Of a stretch of DNA of 29,504 nucleotides, positions 15,345 to 23,027 are shown piece after piece. Source of the DNA: an uncultured Pedobacter sp. (GTDB taxonomy: Bacteria; Bacteroidota; Bacteroidia; Sphingobacteriales; Sphingobacteriaceae); NCBI GenBank assembly GCA_946478755.1, contig CAMLDJ010000036.1, forward strand, positions 1 through 29,504, written 5' to 3'. Positions within the stretch are counted from its first letter, which is position 1; every line of letters begins with the position of its first letter. The translations under genes and the position numbers were made by a program. The notes under the pieces are model-generated. The model ran no database searches. It was given only the letters and a program-made list of their open reading frames with translations, and was not told the DNA's origin.

Positions 15345-16241
15345 ATGGAAAAACAATTGCAAAAATTTACGGAGGAGCTCTATCTTTCTTTCGAGAATGA
15401 AATTAAAGTACCCATACTCTTGGGGACAGACGAGAAAAAGAAGTTACAGGACTGCTTAATGGTGGTCAAGGGGTATCTGTCCCGGTTAAGGGAAAAGGTG
15501 CTTGAAACAGGTTTTTCGGGTACTGAGGAAGAGGCCTGGTTCTTTAAGTTCGGCAAGCCCCGCTTTTATCAGTGGCAGGTGTACTGTGTGGAAAAGTTTG
15601 CCATCCGGAATGCGCGGCCGGCTCCATCCAGGGAGGGCCTACTGGGTTATTACCGGGATCAGGTTAATTATTATGATCTTTTTTTTCAGCTGAACCGTTT
15701 CCATTACGAATATTATAAGCTAGGGGTCACTGAGCTGGATGAAATTTACTTTACGCGGACTGGAATGAAGCTACAGTCACAATCTGTTGAGGTGCCTGGA
15801 TTGGATCTTGCGATGGCAACCCCCATGGACTATCTTTTTTCGAAGTTTATGGCCTATGAGATGATACAGTCTTTTTTGATCGCGCAGATCGCTGAGCTGG
15901 AACGGCCTGCGTTGTCCGATTATGCGGTTGCTGACCGATCACAGCCTAAAGGTATGCAAACGGGTTTGAGGTGGACGGGTGAAAAGGTGAACCTGATTGA
16001 GCTGGCACATGCACTGTTTGTTTCGGGGCAGATCGATAACGGTAAGGTCGGGATCACGGAATTCTTTGAGCGGATGGGGCGGTGTTTTGAGATTGATCTT
16101 GGGATACCAAAGCGGGGTTTTGATGATCTCGGTTCAAGGAAAAGATTGAGCAGGACGCATTTTCTGGAGATTTTGCGGGAGGGACTGGATAAGAAGTTTG
16201 ATGATGCGGATGCTTATGATCCGGGTAAGGGTAGGTGTTGA
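15345..16241 (+). CDS. rteC: RteC-family regulator of conjugative element excision/transfer
   Basis: The 298-residue protein matches the RteC family: an N-terminal helical part (LYLSFENEIKVPILLG), a central FYQWQVYCVEKFAIRN and YYRDQVNYYDLFFQLNRFH region, and the C-terminal DNA-binding segment LRWTGEKVNLIELAHALFV, SGQIDNGKVGITEFFERM and SRKRLSRTHFLEILREGL. In CTnDOT-type elements RteC activates excision genes in response to the RteA/RteB system. No rteA/rteB is present here. The open frame extends upstream to a TTG, but the ATG at 15345 gives the family's usual N-terminus and sits behind a good promoter. Its presence marks an integrative conjugative element. Confidence 0.88.
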   Translation: MEKQLQKFTEELYLSFENEIKVPILLGTDEKKKLQDCLMVVKGYLSRLREKVLETGFSGTEEEAWFFKFGKPRFYQWQVYCVEKFAIRNARPAPSREGLLGYYRDQVNYYDLFFQLNRFHYEYYKLGVTELDEIYFTRTGMKLQSQSVEVPGLDLAMATPMDYLFSKFMAYEMIQSFLIAQIAELERPALSDYAVADRSQPKGMQTGLRWTGEKVNLIELAHALFVSGQIDNGKVGITEFFERMGRCFEIDLGIPKRGFDDLGSRKRLSRTHFLEILREGLDKKFDDADAYDPGKGRC

Positions 16242-16628
16242 GCTGTTGTAAAAAGGGATAATCAAATTTATGATTACCCCGATCTAAATTAACGCTCTCT
16301 GGCTTTCGCCGGATGTAAGGCTCTCACCCCTTACATTGCAAGTATATAAAAAAAACACCCATAAATTGTTGATTTATTCAAAGATAGTCGTTTTATATAT
16401 AAACCTGATAATTTGATCACCTTCAATTTTGTTGAGAGGCTAGTCACTTTATATCCTAAGTAAAATTGGTTTAAGCGCAAAAAAAGATCTTTCCTTTCCA
16501 AAATATCCCCTTTGGCTTCAACAAATACTGGTTTTTAATAGTGAGAAGCATTTAAATACTTCCAAGTAACTTGTTCAAGTGCGGGAAAAATGGAAATTTA
16601 TACCAAATACTTAAGAAATACTTTTTTC
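16242..16628. other. Gap after rteC with two hairpins, border of the AT-rich block
   Basis: Directly after rteC lies a weak hairpin (about 16255-16280; taatca/tgatta with flanking ggg/ccc). A second follows at 16313-16336 (8-base-pair stem atgtaagg/ccttacat). From about 16340 the sequence becomes clearly AT-rich, as in the cargo genes to the right. No gene was found. Confidence 0.45.
16313..16336. terminator. Hairpin downstream of rteC
   Basis: atgtaagg (16313-16320), loop of 8, ccttacat (16329-16336): a perfect 8-base-pair stem. No T tract follows directly, so it may be an RNA 3'-end structure rather than a full intrinsic terminator. Confidence 0.35.
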
Positions 16629-17246
16629 TTAAAATCCAAGTATAGAATAGATCATTTTAGCCCGATCCTGTTGGATTATTTCGGTTGCTGCAATTTTTAT
16701 TTTCTGATGGTTAGGAAATGTTTTTTGAAGTTTGTTCAATATCAGAGCTGCAGAATCAGGTTTATTGATGAGAGAATAGACTTGAGCCTCTGTTATGGAC
16801 GATCCGATTTCTGCTTCAGTCATTTCTGAATTTATTTCGTGAGCACGTTTCTTTAGAAGTTTCGAGATTGAAGCAAAGTCTTTGCCTGCTTCAGCGCTTT
16901 TTCCGAGCTTCTCATAGATAAGTGCCCTTCTTACCAGAAATTCGCTGTCATCAGGGTGCTTGTTTAACCAATCGTTAAGAGGTACTATTGCGAGCGCTGG
17001 CGTTTGGAGCATTGCCAATGCTGTTGATTTTAACTGATAAGCCAACGATTTAGAACTATCTCGCTCAATTGATTGATCTGCAAATAGGGTAGCCTTTTTT
17101 AGGCTCTCGGGTCTATCGACGGCGGTATATATTAATCGGTACGCACTGTCTGCCAGAGAAATTGCTTCTTTTTCGTTGTTGGTAGTTTGCTTACAGGAAA
17201 GGACGCCAAGAAGAAAGCAGAATAATATTAGATTTATTTTTTTCAT
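16629..17246 (-). CDS. Helical-repeat (TPR-like) lipoprotein, paralogue of the next gene
   Basis: The 205-residue product has a lipoprotein signal (MKKINLILFCFLLGVLSC, lipid Cys at about residue 18). The mature part has TPR-like helix pairs: AYRLIYTAVDRPESL, LKSTALAML, LNDWLNKHPDDSEFLVRRA and LIYEKLGKSAEAGKDF. It ends DRAKMIYSILGF, the same ending as its neighbour at 17326-17946, and the two are clearly paralogues. The frame is open for ten more codons upstream, but the ATG at 17246 gives the lipobox. It is the last gene of the leftward operon after the secreted-protein and glycosyltransferase genes. Possible roles are a surface partner, export helper or immunity-like factor; none is proven. 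Confidence 0.7.
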   Translation of the reverse strand: MKKINLILFCFLLGVLSCKQTTNNEKEAISLADSAYRLIYTAVDRPESLKKATLFADQSIERDSSKSLAYQLKSTALAMLQTPALAIVPLNDWLNKHPDDSEFLVRRALIYEKLGKSAEAGKDFASISKLLKKRAHEINSEMTEAEIGSSITEAQVYSLINKPDSAALILNKLQKTFPNHQKIKIAATEIIQQDRAKMIYSILGF

Positions 17247-17325
17247 AAACAAGTTGTTAACGGAAGATAAGTACAATCGCGTTAGGTCTCTAATGGAATT
17301 GATATATACCTTTCCTATTGTGCTA

Positions 17326-17946
17326 TTAAAACCCTAAAATATTATAAATTAGTTTTGCTCTGTCTTCTTTTGCGAACGTACTAGAGATAACTTTTAATTG
17401 GGCTTCCGCTGGGAAAACCATTTCAAGTTTTTTAAGTAATGTTAAAGCCTTTTCAGTTTTTCCGATGGCATAATAGATCTGCGCAGCAGCGACGGTACTG
17501 TCCAATTGTTTCTTGGTCATTCCGTTCTCGATTTTGATAGCTCTCTTGTTCATCAATGAAGTTAACTTTTCGAAGTCAGTATTTGCTTGCTGTGGCTTCT
17601 GCAATTTTTCATACATCAGACCCCGCCTTAGCAAAATTTCGAGATCGTCAGGATGGGAGTTGAGCCATTGCGTAAGGGGAAGGGTGGCAGGCAGAGGTTT
17701 GCCCTGCATGGTCAGTGCAGTAGATTTTAGGCTGTAAGCAAGGACTCTGGTACTATCGATCTTAATTACTTTACTGCAAAGTACAATCACACTATCTAGA
17801 TTTTTGGATCTATCTCCTCCTTGGTAAAGGAGTTTATAGGCACTGTTTAAGGCAGTATTTGCCTCGTCTTTTTGCACTGTATTAATTTGACCCAAGGAAA
17901 CCTGGCTTATTCCGCAGAAAAGCAGTAGTATAGTGAATATTTTCAT
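17326..17946 (-). CDS. Exported helical-repeat (TPR-like) protein, paralogue of the lipoprotein
   Basis: The 206-residue product has a normal signal peptide (MKIFTILLLFCGISQVSLG, cut before Q) instead of a lipobox. The body matches the neighbouring lipoprotein over its full length: SAYKLLYQGGDRSKNL, LAYSLKSTALTM, LTQWLNSHPDDLEILLRR and GLMYEKLQKPQQANTDF, then DRAKLIYNILGF at the end. One copy is thus periplasmic or secreted and the other membrane-anchored. The frame runs on upstream to 18009, but the start at 17946 gives a clean signal peptide. It lies 46 bases after the GT14-like gene, in the same operon direction. Confidence 0.7.
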   Translation of the reverse strand: MKIFTILLLFCGISQVSLGQINTVQKDEANTALNSAYKLLYQGGDRSKNLDSVIVLCSKVIKIDSTRVLAYSLKSTALTMQGKPLPATLPLTQWLNSHPDDLEILLRRGLMYEKLQKPQQANTDFEKLTSLMNKRAIKIENGMTKKQLDSTVAAAQIYYAIGKTEKALTLLKKLEMVFPAEAQLKVISSTFAKEDRAKLIYNILGF

Positions 17947-17992
17947 TTTTTCGTGTTTAATAGGCATGGATGTAAAGCTATTTAAATTAATA

Positions 17993-18808
17993 TTAACAAG
18001 TGAGTTCATTGGAATTATTTACCAAAATATTTTCATCAATTAGGTCGAGGATATTCTTGTCAACATCAACGTCAAATTTCCTGGCAAACAAATGTTTATC
18101 TGAACGCATTTTATGCCAGTCCATGGAACTGAAAGTTCGGGGATGCTGAAAAGGTGGCTCCCATTCTATTAAGTGGAGTAGTTCATTGTTTATGTTTTCC
18201 AGTATAAAGTCTTCACCTGAATTTAGTAATAATGTTTGGAAAAAGCTCTCATCTGGAACAATTACCCTTCTAAAATAGTCACAATAAAATTTGTTGTTAT
18301 TAACGAATTCTAAGATAAAGTCGATGATTGGTGTAGGAAACGACCACCATTGACTTCCACCAAAAATTTTTATAGTACTACTGATCCTCTCAAAAAAAGG
18401 GAATCTCGTAACCCCATCCAAAAGCCATCTTTTATCTGGAATAGGAAAATATTCCATGAATATTTTTTCTGGGTTGTTTTCGAACTCCGAGCAGATATGG
18501 TCAATTGGCTTGATGGGGTAGTCCTGGCCACTAAGCAAAACAACACGTTCCGAAAAAGGCAGATTCTCACGTATGTAAGCCAAGCCATTCAGGGTGGCCT
18601 CGACGAGGCCAAAACCAGCCCATACGCTTGGAACCCTTCTGGGTATGAAATGAATATGCTTATCTCCTTTTATTTCAAAAAACTTTTCATCATCAGCTCT
18701 TGAATCTAAATGGATGACAAAATAAATACTTTTATCTTTTAGTTTGGTTATCAGTCTGCTTAAGTTTTCAGGTTTATGATGGGCTAGAATTAAAAATACA
18801 ATTTTCAT
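17993..18808 (-). CDS. Core-2/I-branching-type glycosyltransferase (GT14-like)
   Basis: The 271-residue cytoplasmic enzyme matches the bacterial 'beta-1,6-N-acetylglucosaminyltransferase' group (Branch, PF02485). Visible marks are KIVFLILAHHKPENL at the N-terminus, the donor-site strand VIHLDSR (31-37), LLSGQDYPI (91-99), IFMEYF, GGSQWWSFP (150-158) and VPDESFFQTLL (184-194). It should transfer a sugar such as GlcNAc or xylose from a nucleotide sugar. It starts 12 bases after the three-domain glycosyltransferase gene, so both are probably made together. A shortened paralogue lies at 26806-27465 on the other strand. Confidence 0.85.
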   Translation of the reverse strand: MKIVFLILAHHKPENLSRLITKLKDKSIYFVIHLDSRADDEKFFEIKGDKHIHFIPRRVPSVWAGFGLVEATLNGLAYIRENLPFSERVVLLSGQDYPIKPIDHICSEFENNPEKIFMEYFPIPDKRWLLDGVTRFPFFERISSTIKIFGGSQWWSFPTPIIDFILEFVNNNKFYCDYFRRVIVPDESFFQTLLLNSGEDFILENINNELLHLIEWEPPFQHPRTFSSMDWHKMRSDKHLFARKFDVDVDKNILDLIDENILVNNSNELTC

Positions 18809-18820
18809 AGTAATTAAAGG

Positions 18821-21673
18821 CTAATTTAATTGGAGTACCTTGCTAGCTGAATCATCTTTAAGTGGCTTTTGATTTGTTCTTTTGTGATCAATGACTTCAA
18901 AGAAAAAATTAATCAGCCGTTCCACATGAAAATCAAAAGTGAAATACATCCTTTTTTGCCAGCAATTTTCTCTTATTTCTGATAGTTCATTCTTGTCTTT
19001 TAGCTTTTGTGCAAGATCTTCTATTGAATCAAAGAAAAGGCCGATTCCCATTTTATTTAAAAGGGAGAATGTTGCCGAAATATGACCGCTGTCGTTAAAG
19101 TGCAGCATTGGTAACCCTGCAGCAGCCAATGTTGGCATCCTTGCAGGTAAATTAAGTTGATTCCAAGTAACTTTGACTATTTCTCCATTGTTTTCGGCCG
19201 GAAACATATGCATCCAGCCAGCGTCATATTTTGAAAGTTCTTCTGTCCAATCCTTTGGCTGGCAATTTGGATGGACATGAAAATGATTTGGGGCAAGCTT
19301 CATCGCCTCCAGAACCCATCTGTTCCAAAGTTTTTGATGCATACTCCCATAAAAATGAAAATGAATATTATGTTTGCTTAAAGTTGCTATATCTTCAGGT
19401 CTTAGCCCGTATGGACGACCTGGGAGTACAGTATGCACTGCTCCATCAGCATCTGACAGAAGCGGCGTTTTTTTGACTTTAAAGAAATTATTCTTTGGAA
19501 GATCCCCATCCATTAGTATGGATCTTCCACGCGTGATATCAAAATACTGCCCAAAAAAAAGTTTACTTTCTTCACTTAAATATATTTGACCATCAGATTT
19601 TTTATATAACTCAATCAAATTCGTCCAATTGCCTGACTGTTTTGCATAGGTAGGGCTTTCTTTGAAATGCCAGACAAAAGGTATATCGGAAAGACCTTTT
19701 GTTGTTTCTAGGACAAATGGTATTGCAACGTAGTTTAGTAGGCCATAAATAATATCAGGCTTTAAAAGTCTAATTTCTTCCTTGTAATTTTTATATGAAA
19801 TTGCATGTACATTTCCAAATGGGAAGGGACCGACAGAATTTAAGTGTCCAAGTGCATTGGGCATCCATAGCCCATAAAGTTCACATCCTGCCTCCTCGAA
19901 AGCGACTATTCGTTCTGGATTTAATGATAATTCGCCAACCAATAAAATCTTCAGAGGTCTGTCCCTTTTGCGGAAGATTGGAGTATTTACATCATCAAAA
20001 TCTTCGTGTTCATTTATTATTTTACCAAAAGAATGAAATCTGAGTTTCTCGTGCACATTGTAATACTGTTTATATGAGTAAATACCTCCTTCATTAAATG
20101 AACCTATCAGCCTATGTCTTTGAAGGGGATGGGAAACCCATTCGCATGTTACTTTTTTTGTATAACAAACTTTTCCCTGAGCAATAAGTTTGTTCCAAAA
20201 CATTACATCCAGATCAGCAGTGACAAATTCTTCCCTTTCAATCCATCTGTCTTCCGTTTTTGCGTGTATAGATTGTACTAGTTGAAAGGATTGTCCGCTA
20301 ATTTTCGATCTTGATTTCACACCTTCGGACGAAACCATGGTCTCTATTTGGTTATTGATTATCCCAGAAACGCCCATTATTGCATTTTCGCTATATATAG
20401 CGTCAGCCAAGGTCAAAAGATGGTCTGTATAATAAAGGTCATCTGAAGGTAAATAGGCAATAAGGTCATGTTTGGCAAGGTCAAGCCCCTTGTTCAAAGC
20501 ATATCCTAGTCCCTTATTAACCTCATTTCTTATGTATGTAATTCGGGGATCAGATAAAAAGCTTTTAATGGTTGTTGCAGTTACATCAGTCGAACCGTCA
20601 TCAATAATGATAAGCTCCCAGTTTGTGAAGGACTGGCTGAGAAGGCTTTTAATAGCCGAAGTTATGAATGCTGCTTGATTGTATGTGGGCATTAAAACGG
20701 AAATATTTTTTTTCTTAGTTTTAATTTTTGTAATCCGTTCATTGTTAATTAATGCCCTATCCAAGCGTATATCAGAGTCAACATTGCTATACTGTTTCAA
20801 GATGCTTTTTTTGAACTCATCAAGCCAGTGCCGTCCATATTTGGCTTCCAGTTTCTTGGAACTGAAAATCTTATTGTACCATGCTAAAAGCTTTTCCATT
20901 CTTTGACCATCTGCAGCCATGAATCGACCAGCACCGAAGCATACAGACCCTTGAAGCATCAATTCTTCTGCCGTGTGTTTAATGCCGATTTTGTCAAGTT
21001 CTCTTGATAAAAGTGCTAATACAGATGTTTTTAGCGTTTTCTGGTTCTTATTACAGCTGTTGTTATCATGCCATCTATAACTGACATAAAACTCTTGAAG
21101 ATTTGTGACTTTAGAAATCTCGCAAAATCTCACCCAGAGCTCGTGATCTTCGCAATAATCAAAGTTTTTATTATATTTTAGCTTTTTTGCAAGTGCTGTT
21201 CTCATTGTCACTGCACTGTGCTGAAATTGATTTCTGAATATGATAGCAAGTTCTATGAATTCCGAAGATGAGCTGGTTATAATGCTATCCAAGTAACTAC
21301 CATCCTCTTTGATTACCTGGTAGTTGCCACCAGCCATACCATATTCCTGATTTTTATCTAGGAAATCAATTTGATCTTGCAGCCTATTTCCGATCATAAT
21401 ATCATCGGCATCCATTCGCGCAATATATTCACCTTTGGCCAATACCAATCCTTTATTTAGACTTGTGACGATTCCTAGGTTTTTCCTGTTTTGATAGTAT
21501 CTGATTTTTGGATGTCTGAGTGCCTTTACAAGTACTCTTGTATTATCATCACTTCCATCATCGATGATGAGTATTTCGTAATCAGTATATGATTGCCTTA
21601 AAATGCTTCCGAGGCATTCGAGAATGAATTTTCCACAGTTATAGGTTGGAATTAGAACGGTAACTTTGGGCAT
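18821..21673 (-). CDS. Three-domain glycosyltransferase (GT2 + GT2 + GT4-like)
   Basis: The 950-residue protein has three modules. GT2-A (1-245) starts KVTVLIPTYNCGKFILE and has DADD at 88-91. GT2-B (322-550) starts ISVLMPTYNQAAFITS and has a weaker SDD at 410-412. The C-terminal module (about 573-930; RPLKILLVGELSLNPERI, then LLKPDIIYG and WHFKESPTY) looks like a GT4-type GT-B fold. No membrane segment is seen, so it acts in the cytoplasm. It could build a glycan of at least two sugars on one substrate. The start is the ATG at 21673; the frame stays open upstream to the stop of the precursor gene. It follows that gene after a terminator hairpin and is followed by a GT14-like gene 12 bases on. 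Confidence 0.85.
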   Translation of the reverse strand: MPKVTVLIPTYNCGKFILECLGSILRQSYTDYEILIIDDGSDDNTRVLVKALRHPKIRYYQNRKNLGIVTSLNKGLVLAKGEYIARMDADDIMIGNRLQDQIDFLDKNQEYGMAGGNYQVIKEDGSYLDSIITSSSSEFIELAIIFRNQFQHSAVTMRTALAKKLKYNKNFDYCEDHELWVRFCEISKVTNLQEFYVSYRWHDNNSCNKNQKTLKTSVLALLSRELDKIGIKHTAEELMLQGSVCFGAGRFMAADGQRMEKLLAWYNKIFSSKKLEAKYGRHWLDEFKKSILKQYSNVDSDIRLDRALINNERITKIKTKKKNISVLMPTYNQAAFITSAIKSLLSQSFTNWELIIIDDGSTDVTATTIKSFLSDPRITYIRNEVNKGLGYALNKGLDLAKHDLIAYLPSDDLYYTDHLLTLADAIYSENAIMGVSGIINNQIETMVSSEGVKSRSKISGQSFQLVQSIHAKTEDRWIEREEFVTADLDVMFWNKLIAQGKVCYTKKVTCEWVSHPLQRHRLIGSFNEGGIYSYKQYYNVHEKLRFHSFGKIINEHEDFDDVNTPIFRKRDRPLKILLVGELSLNPERIVAFEEAGCELYGLWMPNALGHLNSVGPFPFGNVHAISYKNYKEEIRLLKPDIIYGLLNYVAIPFVLETTKGLSDIPFVWHFKESPTYAKQSGNWTNLIELYKKSDGQIYLSEESKLFFGQYFDITRGRSILMDGDLPKNNFFKVKKTPLLSDADGAVHTVLPGRPYGLRPEDIATLSKHNIHFHFYGSMHQKLWNRWVLEAMKLAPNHFHVHPNCQPKDWTEELSKYDAGWMHMFPAENNGEIVKVTWNQLNLPARMPTLAAAGLPMLHFNDSGHISATFSLLNKMGIGLFFDSIEDLAQKLKDKNELSEIRENCWQKRMYFTFDFHVERLINFFFEVIDHKRTNQKPLKDDSASKVLQLN

Positions 21674-21713
21674 TTTTGACGTTTTTAGGATTTGAGTTGT
21701 GTTTAGAAAGGTT

Positions 21714-21748
21714 TTGTAAAAAGGGGAATCATTTTCGGATTCCCCTTT
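21714..21748 (-). terminator. Terminator hairpin between the leader-protein gene and the glycosyltransferase gene
   Basis: A perfect 11-base-pair stem (21720-21730 with 21738-21748; core ggggaatc/gattcccc) and a 7-base loop, followed on the minus strand by ttttt. It should stop most transcripts after the leader-protein gene, letting that gene be expressed far above the enzymes behind it. Confidence 0.75.
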
Positions 21749-21832
21749 ATCTCGCAAGAAATCAAGTTTGTAACCAAAACGTTTGCGGAGTTGGTTTATC
21801 TGCTGGCCTGATAAAAAATGGCCAAAGTCGCT

Positions 21833-22453
21833 TTAATAATGAGGTACAGTTAAGCTTGCTGAACCATATCTGCCTAGATATCCTAGAAGATTACCTGCAG
21901 CATCACGGCTTGATGCGCCCATTTCTACCCTGAACTCTACAGTTTGGGTTCCATCGTACCAGCTCGGCATACTCATTGAGCCAGAGGTCGGTATAGAGCC
22001 AGTGGTATAAATTGATCCATTACTGGCATATCTGCTATCCTGAACTGAAAAACCACTCACCAATTCCCCATTGATGTAAATACCCACATTTCCCTGTGCA
22101 TCAGGGTAGGTGAAATTGGATGGTGGAGTGACATTGAAACTTGCAGAAGCTACCCACTCTCCATTAGCATTTTGGCTCAACCCAATTCCGCCCGAGGTAG
22201 TCATCATCAAACTATTTACTCCCATTCCTTCCTGAATATATCCTCCTACTGCATTCAATAGACCACTTTGTGTAAGACTCATGTCCTGAGATACGCTTGT
22301 TGCCGTTAGAGAACCAAATGTTATGGTTCCCCCACTTGAATAATAATCGTAGCCACTGCCTCCCTTAAAATCGATCTGGTTTTCAATGGAAATCGTTTCC
22401 ATCTCTTTTTCGAGCAGCTCAAATGCTAGAATGTGCTTTTTTTTTGTTTTCAT
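21833..22453 (-). CDS. Secreted protein with double-glycine leader (exporter substrate)
   Basis: The 206-residue protein starts with a 32-residue leader: MKTKKKHILAFELLEKEME, then an Ile/Asp-containing stretch ending DFKGG (Gly31-Gly32), the cleavage type of C39 peptidase exporters. The mature 174 residues contain no Lys and no Cys, about 28 Ser, 15 Thr and 26 Gly, and look strand-rich (GVNSLMMTTSGGIGLS, VGIYINGELVSGF). Three N-x-S/T sites are present (NVT, NFT, NGS); the canonical Bacteroidota O-glycosylation motif D-S/T-A/I/L/V/M/T is absent. The exporter gene is divergent, 574 bases away. It is inferred to be glycosylated and exported; its activity (adhesin, toxin or surface coat) is unknown. 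Confidence 0.75.
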   Translation of the reverse strand: MKTKKKHILAFELLEKEMETISIENQIDFKGGSGYDYYSSGGTITFGSLTATSVSQDMSLTQSGLLNAVGGYIQEGMGVNSLMMTTSGGIGLSQNANGEWVASASFNVTPPSNFTYPDAQGNVGIYINGELVSGFSVQDSRYASNGSIYTTGSIPTSGSMSMPSWYDGTQTVEFRVEMGASSRDAAGNLLGYLGRYGSASLTVPHY

Positions 22454-22496
22454 GATTTAATTTAGATTTATTGTAAAAAAAATTATTATTCATTCA

Positions 22497-22518
22497 GACA
22501 TGTTTCGGTTCGCATGTC
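22497..22518. promoter_or_regulatory. Inverted repeat upstream of the leader-protein gene
   Basis: gacatg, ten bases (tttcggttcg), catgtc. The dyad lies 44-65 bases before the ATG at 22453, a usual place for a regulator site. The binding protein is unknown. Confidence 0.35.
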
Positions 22519-22861
22519 AATTATTGCTTTTGTGAATTGGAATAATTATTGGATTGGTGTCTTAAAGATTTCTTATACAATTCGAAGTACATTCTACAGG
22601 CTTATTGTTTACAGTTTATTCATTCCAACTAACTATTGTCGGGTATGGATATTATCTGGAAGCAACGATTTATTAAGGATAGAATGTGAAAGTACATTTC
22701 ATTGCCATCTTTTTCAATGGAAATGTATAAAGGCTGATCGATATTCGATTTTTTGACTATATAGGACGAAGGCCGACACTGAGATTTTTCTTTCATTTGA
22801 GAGCATATTAGGTTGAACGAATATAATTATTTTTAGTAAAAAAAAATAATTATTATTAAAA

Positions 22862-22869
22862 TATGTTTG
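22862..22869 (+). promoter_or_regulatory. -7 element candidate for the exporter operon
   Basis: TATGTTTG matches TAnnTTTG perfectly. No TTTG stands at the expected -33 place (the area is a run of A), so it may need an activator. It implies a leader of about 150 bases before the ATG at 23028. Confidence 0.3.
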
Positions 22870-23027
22870 TCGAAAATTGATTTGCTGTTATTCGAAAAAA
22901 CTGTTTAAAAGATTTCCTCTAAAAATTGGTCAAGAGTATTTAGTAAAAACTGATACACCGAATAAAAAAACTATAATGCTTTAAATCTAAAAAAATAGAT
23001 ACTTTTATAGATCTAAGTTGACGTAGT

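Larger units (their letters stand above)
22454..23027. other. AT-rich divergent regulatory gap between precursor and exporter operons
   Basis: 574 bases separate the start codons of the two operons. It contains an inverted repeat (gacatg/catgtc, 22497-22502 and 22513-22518) about 45 bases before the precursor start, long A/T runs around 22830-22860, and one perfect -7 element (TATGTTTG, 22862-22869) towards the exporter. An 80-codon + strand frame within it is judged chance. Long leaders with regulatory roles are possible. Confidence 0.5.

Noticed and set aside
21833..22453. Lanthipeptide or grasp-with-spasm type precursor
   Set aside because: The mature region has no Cys, and no LanB/LanC/LanM, ATP-grasp or radical-SAM gene is present in the window.
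22514..22756. 80-codon frame in the divergent gap
   Set aside because: Low-complexity AT-rich sequence, Cys- and Tyr-rich product without a domain, and it starts inside an inverted repeat; most likely chance.
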